From NCBI GenBank assembly GCA_949752735.1, contig OX457039.1, positions 27,519,920-27,583,919 on the forward strand: a DNA stretch of 64,000 bases, written 5' to 3'. The notes below the pieces were generated by a model, which was not told the origin of the DNA, ran no database searches, and saw nothing but the letters and a program-made list of their open reading frames with translations. This stretch comes from Lumbricus terrestris. Its lineage: Eukaryota > Annelida > Clitellata > Crassiclitellata > Lumbricidae. A program made the position numbers and the translations under genes. Positions 58,096-64,000 of this stretch are shown here, piece by piece. Within the stretch, counting starts at the first letter, position 1, and the number at the start of each line of letters is the position of its first letter.

Positions 58096-59052
58096 TCAAA
58101 CTGTTCTGAGCTTAATTACAATTTCATTTGAAATAATTTATTCATCCAATTATCATCTTATAAAATGCAATACAATACAACTGATATCTGATATCACCTT
58201 CCTTACAAAGCTCAGAAGTGCACACACAGCTAATAGAATGCATTTACGATAACATGAGGTAAAAACCATGAAAACACCACCGAAATGGAAAAATGTGAAA
58301 AAAACCGGATTATTTGGTAAGGAGAATTGGTGACTTTTTTGAAGATTTCGGCCGGATGACTAAAAAAGTCGTTAGTTTTTTTAGGAAGGAAAATTGGTGA
58401 AACTTTCCCGAAATCAAATCCTGGCCACGGCCTTGCGGGAGGCTCTTCGCTGCCCTCCTACTTAATCAAGGAAATGTGTTGAACCCACTCCCCCATCATT
58501 GAGGCCCCAGCCTTATTCCATGAAGCCAAGACTATATGACAGAATTGTCCATAATTACAGGGCGGACAACCTAATGAGGAAATCGTTTTTAACGAGAATG
58601 CTTAATTGTATTTAAATGTCATACCATATAAACCAAAGTGCAGCATAAATTGTTGGTCATTAAAAAACATAATATTTTTAAAATTATTTTAGATTTTGTA
58701 CATAGGTTTGTGCTATTTTAAAACACTTGATATTAATTGGATATAGAAATGATGTAGGCTACGCTTGTTTATTATACCATGTCTGTACACACAAATGCGG
58801 TTAGCAATTGGTCTATTAAAGAATATTCTCATTTTATCTTATCTTCGCTAATGTGGTTCGAAAATAAGTTGGTTCCAGAGGAGCTGCACATCACTGTGAC
58901 ACCATTTTACAAAATTGCTATCAATTGGTAAATTAAGAAATTGTTCACATCAATAATTGTTTATTATTTTAAGCAATAAAATGGAAATTTGCAAACATTA
59001 AAATGGCAAAGGTATCAATTACAAAAAAATTGTTCAGAAACTTCATGAGCAA
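58096..59052. other. No gene recognised
   Basis: Positions 58320-58430 contain MITE-like motifs (GGCCGGATGACTAAAAAAGT) as in the 21.3 and 24.5 kb elements, but without defined ends. The rest is AT-rich and featureless to me. Confidence 0.45.
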
Positions 59053-60212
59053 CAGTGCCGGCGTTAGCACCCCCCGAACCCCCCCGGCCGGGGGCCTCGA
59101 GTTTGAAGGAGGCCCCCAAATTTAGCTGGTCAAAATGCCTATTTGGTACTGTACAGATCCGATCTGGTGCATGCCTCAACTAACCATATGGCACTGCCAT
59201 AGCAGACCTAAAGCAAATATCATACTGATTTGGGCGTAAGCATAAAACCATTAGAGTTTTAAAGGGGCCCCCAAATTTAAATATGTGACTGTACAGAACC
59301 GGTCTAGTGCACGCCTCAACTAACCATATGGCACTGCCTTAGCAGACCTAATGCAAATATCATACTGATTTTGGGCGTAAGTATAAAGCCATTTAAACCA
59401 ACTCGATCAGGCAAATTCGTCCACATTCTCAAACACAACTTTTATAAATTTTAACTTATTCTAATTGCTAATTGGATGAGGCCTCAAAATAAAACCTGCG
59501 CAAGGACCAAACATTAAAACCTGTGTAGGGTCCCAGATGTCCTTGTGTCTGATCTCAAATTTGCAAGGGGCCTCAAATGTAGCTGGTAATTATACCTTTC
59601 ATAACTGTTCATTCCTGAAACCACGCACCGAATTATGTTTTAACGCAAATCATACAAAATAATATAATATTACGCGAACCAATAGAACATTGTCCTTCAA
59701 CCAAAGAGGAGACTTTGGGGGAGGGGTGTGGACAGAGGCATGGCCCCACAATTTGTGGTTGGGACGGAATCCTTGTATTACCAATATTTCAGAAATATTT
59801 CAAATTAGTATCATCCACTGCCCATCAATAATAATCATTTAGTTAAGATGACAGCCTATAAATGCTACCATTACAGTTGGCAAATTGGACAAATTTGAAC
59901 AATGGAGAGGGGGACACTATGAAGTCCTAAACCACGACTAACAGCGTTTAAAAATTAGCAATTTTTGTAAAGACGACAGCTTAAAATTCTACCATTCCAG
60001 CATGGAAATTCGAAAAAACTTAACAATTGGGAGGGGACATTTATTGAAGTCTTTCAACACTTATATCAGTGCTGTCCTACGTGCGGCCCGCGGGCCGCAT
60101 GCGGCCCCCGAGGTGATTTCAAGTGACCCGTCTGGGCTCGATAAATTTTTGCACTTTAATTGCGTAAAATGAAGCAAAGGGTAAAGTCACTGGTCTTTTG
60201 TTTGTATGCGCA

Positions 60213-60418
60213 CTTGTTATAGCGCCCCTTCAAGCTCTCTACTCAGAGGCGCTCCCGACTACAGAGCGCACACTGCATCGGAGTTTCACGCCGAAGCGCT
60301 GAGCAATTGCGAGTGAAGGACTTGCCCAAGGTCCCTACGCGACGACTTGAGGTGGATTCGAACCCCGAACCTTCCGGCTTCAAGGCAACGACGCCACCAC
60401 TAGACCACCGCGCCCCAC
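60213..60418 (-). mobile_element. tRNA-derived SINE, best preserved copy
   Basis: Read on the minus strand: GGGGCGCGGTGGTCTAGTGG (box A region), GGGTTCGAATCC (box B), GGCGTGAAACTCCGATGCAG, then GTCGGGAGCGCCTCTGAGTA and GCTTGAAGGGGCGCTATAAC. The tail is shared with the WNGLP-type LINE. The tRNA-like head is not a functional tRNA gene. Confidence 0.85.
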
Positions 60419-61104
60419 GCTGGTCGACTTGAGCTTTTATTATTTTTATTGACTTTGTGACAGTTGCTGATTTTGAATGCTATCAGGAAGGCCAATTCGA
60501 AAACTAAAATTGCTCTCTTCTTTTTATTCATAGGGCTAGGTTCCAGTAGTCTATCTGGAGATTGACCCACGACTTCCGGTTGTAACAACTTCTATTACTG
60601 TACTCAACTAAACTCACTTCGTAAACCGCCTCAAACCGTTCACTTCTAGTCAGTTCCTGATATATGTACAGCGTTCCAAAACGTCTGCAAGTGAATCTAG
60701 AGATAGTCTAATTCTAGTACTTAAGGATTAAAAAGAACCAATCGATAATTAAGAGACCCAGGGACCAGGGATGACGAACGTCGATGTTTTGACTCTGTCT
60801 TGCCCGAGGAATATGGTGCTAGCTCTTTAGACCAAGATTCTGGCTTCGACGATGTTTTTATGAAAGTCAGAGCAGGAGGATGGAAATTCGCCTCAATCCT
60901 AAAGTGGATCTTAGCCAGAAAAATTGATCGGGCGACGTATACTGAAGAGCTGAGCTGGCCAAACTGTGCTGGGCGACAAAACTGATTGCGAGCTAGGCAG
61001 GAATTAACGCCACCTTTGCGTTGCAAATTTTGGTGCTCAATTATTGTGAAGCATGACAATCGTGGTTTGTGTAATCTATATGCTATTATTCATTAGTAGG
61101 CCTA

Positions 61105-61260
61105 TTATTCCTGTGGGACTCGTCGAACTCTTTCGATAAACTGCTCAAGACTTTCCTCTTTGGCCATTCCTGGGTTGTAAGCATCTGTGAATAGTTATTT
61201 TGAACCGGCGCTATATAAATTTCATAGCAGATGGCTATAGATTATAGATTGATAGATAGG
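61105..61260 (+). mobile_element. LINE 3-prime tail fragment
   Basis: The string CTGCTCAAGACTTTCCTCTT then GGCGCTATATAAATTTCATA matches the general form of the LINE ends in this window. It is followed by a short GATA-like stretch. Confidence 0.5.
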
Positions 61261-61529
61261 TTACAATCATTCTATATTAAATTTCAATACTCGTTGCAAT
61301 GTTAATATATCAATAAATTGTGATTTTACTGTTGCGGCCTTCGGCTTCAAAAATCTTGCCTTTGCGGCCCGTGGTACCAAAAAGGTTGGACAGCACTGAC
61401 TTATATTGTGAAAACTTTTGCTGAGGTGACAGCTCAAAGTATGGGGGCCTCAAGTTTTTTTGGGGGGCCTCCGGTACCCTAGCGCCGGCACTAATGAGCA
61501 AGGTAGGACCATGCTTGGGAAACATCACG

Positions 61530-62005
<476 letters not shown>

Positions 62006-62129
62006 ATTCGTTTATTGAACCCAGCAAAATCTTTTTTACAGTTGAGTATAAATGCAATAGATCAAATGAAACAAAGAAACGATTAAAACATCAGATTTAA
62101 ATGAGTTTAAATGGGAGGTACAGGTCCCG

Positions 62130-62470
62130 TAATGGGCGCAGACTTGGGCGGAGGATTGAGGGGGACGAAAAGGCGGCTGAAGAGTTTGGGCTGACGAATG
62201 GCTGAGACGCCGACGAAAATTTTCCATCTTGTTGACGGCAAAAATTTCTGAAGAACTTTTTTTAGTCATCCGTACGAAATGGGGAGAAAATTCTGATTTT
62301 TCGCTGCCAAAAAGTTAACTACTTTTTTTAGTCATACATGACGACTTGACTTACCAATTACAGATTATTGGTGAGGGGACAAATGCATGGGCCGCCCCCT
62401 GCCATATCCATTGAGGAGGACCGGCTCCCATGTCCACCTCTAAGCCTCCGCCCATGGGCCCATGGGCCCA
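62130..62470. mobile_element. Degenerate MITE related to the 21.3-kb element
   Basis: The left GGGCGCAGACTTGGGCGGAG and right CTCTAAGCCTCCGCCCATG are partly inverted. The interior shares TTTTTTTAGTCAT and AAAATTCTGATTTTTCGCTG with the 21.3-kb MITE. The right end runs into four CCCATGGG steps. The target duplication is obscured. Confidence 0.5.
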
Positions 62471-62775
62471 TGGGCCCATTGAGCAAGTGAGTGACTTAGA
62501 GAGGATATACATACTGTCGGGAACTGGATCGGGTAATTATAGGTTATGTGTGTTAAGTGTATGGATTCGGATAAGTCCTTTGAATTGTGGTAAAGTGGGA
62601 GATTTTTTTATGTCACTGGATAGTTTATTCTACACAAAGGGCCCTGGTAATGAATGGAAAATTTACGGGTCTGGGTTTTAGCATGATGGTAGATGAAGAC
62701 ACGGTTACTTCTAGCTAATCTAGTAGTAATAGCTGATGAGACTGGAGTGAAGAATGACAGGAAAGCGGGTTCCAC

Positions 62776-62885
62776 GACAATTGGTCTACAGACAATTCGT
62801 CTAACGACAACTCGTCTACAGACAATTGGTCTAACGACAACCGGTCTACAGACGACTCATATTGATGAAATAGAAGCTGGATTTA
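62776..62885. repeat. ~15-bp tandem repeat linked to the foldback family
   Basis: The units GACAATTGGTCTAAC and GACAATTCGTCTACA alternate about seven times. They are followed by AAATAGAAGCTGGAT, the same string that borders the inner foldback at 54.2 kb. Confidence 0.7.
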
Positions 62886-62889
62886 TGAT

Positions 62890-64000
62890 AAAAAGTTAAA
62901 TGGCTTCATGGGCGCCCGCAGAAATGTTTGCAGGGCGCGAAATTTTTACGACAGTCACGGTTAAATTTTCCAGTTGCATGAGCTTGAAAAATGCAAAGCT
63001 GGAAATTAAGAATACGGGTATTTTTTCAAAGAGGTTTCTTATGCAAATTTCTCAGTTTCATTTTGTGTATAATTTTTAGTAAGAATAGTTTTCTTATAAA
63101 TTTGTTAAAAATCAAAAATAGATGTTAAAAAGTAGCTTCCTAAAGGTGTGCTATGTAAGTCTATTGAATGAACGAATGAATAAATGAACGAAAAATAGGT
63201 GTCAGTTTTCAAGGGGCAAGTGCTCCTCTAGCTGCTTCTAAAGCGCCACTCGAAAGTCAATCGCAGGGCACCAGCTTTTTCATATGTGCTGCATAGGGTC
63301 AGAAGCCTATTCCAAAAAGCAGTCAGAAAGAGGTCCGAGTATGGTAGCAAGAGGGCCAGAGTATCTGTTAATGAGGCTGTCTTTTAGGAAGGTGAAGGAT
63401 CCGAGGGTCAGATGAGTGTGGTATCAATTCTTTTTAATAGATCTCTTTGTCAGTTTTGGGTGTAAATCTCGAGGCGCATGGGTGGAGTTTGGTTTCCGTT
63501 TTTTGGGAGGCTTAAAACTTGGTTCAGAAGGCGCGGCGCTGAAAAAAATTGTTGTTTCGACCGGAAAAAGTTGATGACCCTTTTTAGTCGTATTTCCCGG
63601 CCGAAAAGTTGGTGACATTTTTTAGTCATCAGTTGTAAGTGATTCGGGGGAGGGGAGCTAAACCCGAAAAAATAGACAATTTACACGGTAAAAAACATGG
63701 CTATGGGGCTTCTTGGGGGCTTAGCCCATTAGCCCCTGATAAACTCCGCCCATGTCAAGGCGTGATAACCAGAGCCCTTTATCAAGTTTATCTACAGTTT
63801 GACCTCCCTGGATTCTGTAGCTTACTGGCAGCTAGCGAAATGGAAAAAATGGAGCCTGACTATAATAGCAGACTTGGTTTATAATTACAATGCTGGTGAA
63901 TAAGCAGATCTCCCTGATGTCAGTGTACCTTGAGAAATTTTCAAATCTTTGCAATAGTATTTAATTTTTGGCAGTTGTGATTATTTTCTCTACAGCTAGA
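62890..64000. other. No gene recognised; transposon debris
   Basis: A MITE-like right end (ACTCCGCCCATG) lies at 63745-63756, with interior motifs TTGATGACCCTTTTTAGTCG and TTGGTGACATTTTTTAGTCA at 63570-63640. No matching left end was found. The open frames here are not supported as genes. Confidence 0.45.

Larger units (their letters stand above)
60067..61398. mobile_element. hAT-type element CAGTGCTGTCC (1,332 bp), nested
   Basis: Inverted ends CAGTGCTGTCC and GGACAGCACTG have the perfect 8-bp duplication ACTTATAT at 60059-60066 and 61399-61406. Sub-terminal GCGGCCCGC motifs are typical of hAT. It carries a SINE (60213-60418) and a LINE tail (about 61105-61260). Confidence 0.88.
59053..61493. 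mobile_element. hAT-type transposon CAGTGCCGGCG, host of a nested hAT
   Basis: Ends CAGTGCCGGCGTTAG and CTAGCGCCGGCACTA are inverted, followed inward by GGGGGCCTC motifs. The perfect 8-bp duplication ATGAGCAA lies at 59045-59052 and 61494-61501. Its own sequence before the insert (59100-60060) holds tandem segments (CAACTAACCATATGGCACTG twice). A second hAT is inserted at 60067-61398. No transposase was recognised. Confidence 0.88.

Noticed and set aside
60213..60418. tRNA gene
   Set aside because: Box A and box B are present, but the body continues into a SINE with a LINE-derived tail and no complete tRNA cloverleaf is apparent.
60400..60588. Minus-strand signal-peptide-like start (MNKKKRAILVFELAFLIAF)
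   Set aside because: It runs straight into SINE sequence inside a nested transposon, with no convincing donor, so it cannot be tied to gene 2.

Overview
This window is nuclear DNA from an animal, most likely a marine invertebrate and perhaps an echinoderm or other deuterostome. The reasons are sparse intron-split coding sequence, dense DNA transposons and LINE/SINE fragments, long microsatellites, and a very frequent TAGGCCTA-like motif that I associate (from memory, not by search) with such genomes. There is no operon, CRISPR array, rRNA or free-standing tRNA gene. Most long open frames are translations of microsatellites.

The main protein-coding content is two minus-strand loci that look related. 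Gene 1 (about 27.0 to 9.6 kb) has a TATA box, a signal-peptide exon, a divergent 117-bp two-Cys exon, six tandem copies of a 111-bp two-Cys exon in units of about 1.03 kb, and a 1,752-bp exon that is a 75-bp coding minisatellite (25-residue units). Every junction is phase 1 and every internal exon is a multiple of three, so the model stays open for at least 885 codons. Gene 2 is represented by a 1,425-bp exon (45024 to 43600), also phase 1-1 and ending at the same kind of donor (AAG/GTGAGA). It encodes repeated KR...DGFRIQR cores separated by Cys pairs, with an acidic tail. Its signal peptide and terminal exons were not found. Both look like secreted repeat-protein precursors; I recognise no known family.

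The rest is mobile DNA. Twelve insertions carry terminal inverted repeats and 8-bp target duplications diagnostic of hAT-type transposons (two duplications have one mismatch). They include two 1,295-bp copies in opposite orientation around the large exon of gene 1, hAT-in-hAT nests at 6.3-8.8 and 59.1-61.5 kb, and a 2.1-kb foldback made of inverted LINE tails at 45.2-47.3 kb. None visibly encodes a transposase. A larger foldback lies at 52.9-57.0 kb, a decayed element with CACTG ends and a gene relic at 34.8-36.9 kb, and a solo LTR at 23.2-24.2 kb. Two kinds of LINE 3-prime end occur, and tRNA-derived SINEs share their tail with one of them.

Other low-confidence coding fragments are an EGF-like exon on the plus strand (57980-58095), a basic phase-1 exon candidate on the minus strand near 57.7-57.9 kb, and a frameshifted exon-like stretch at 52.1-52.4 kb. 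Intervals where I see nothing are listed as such.
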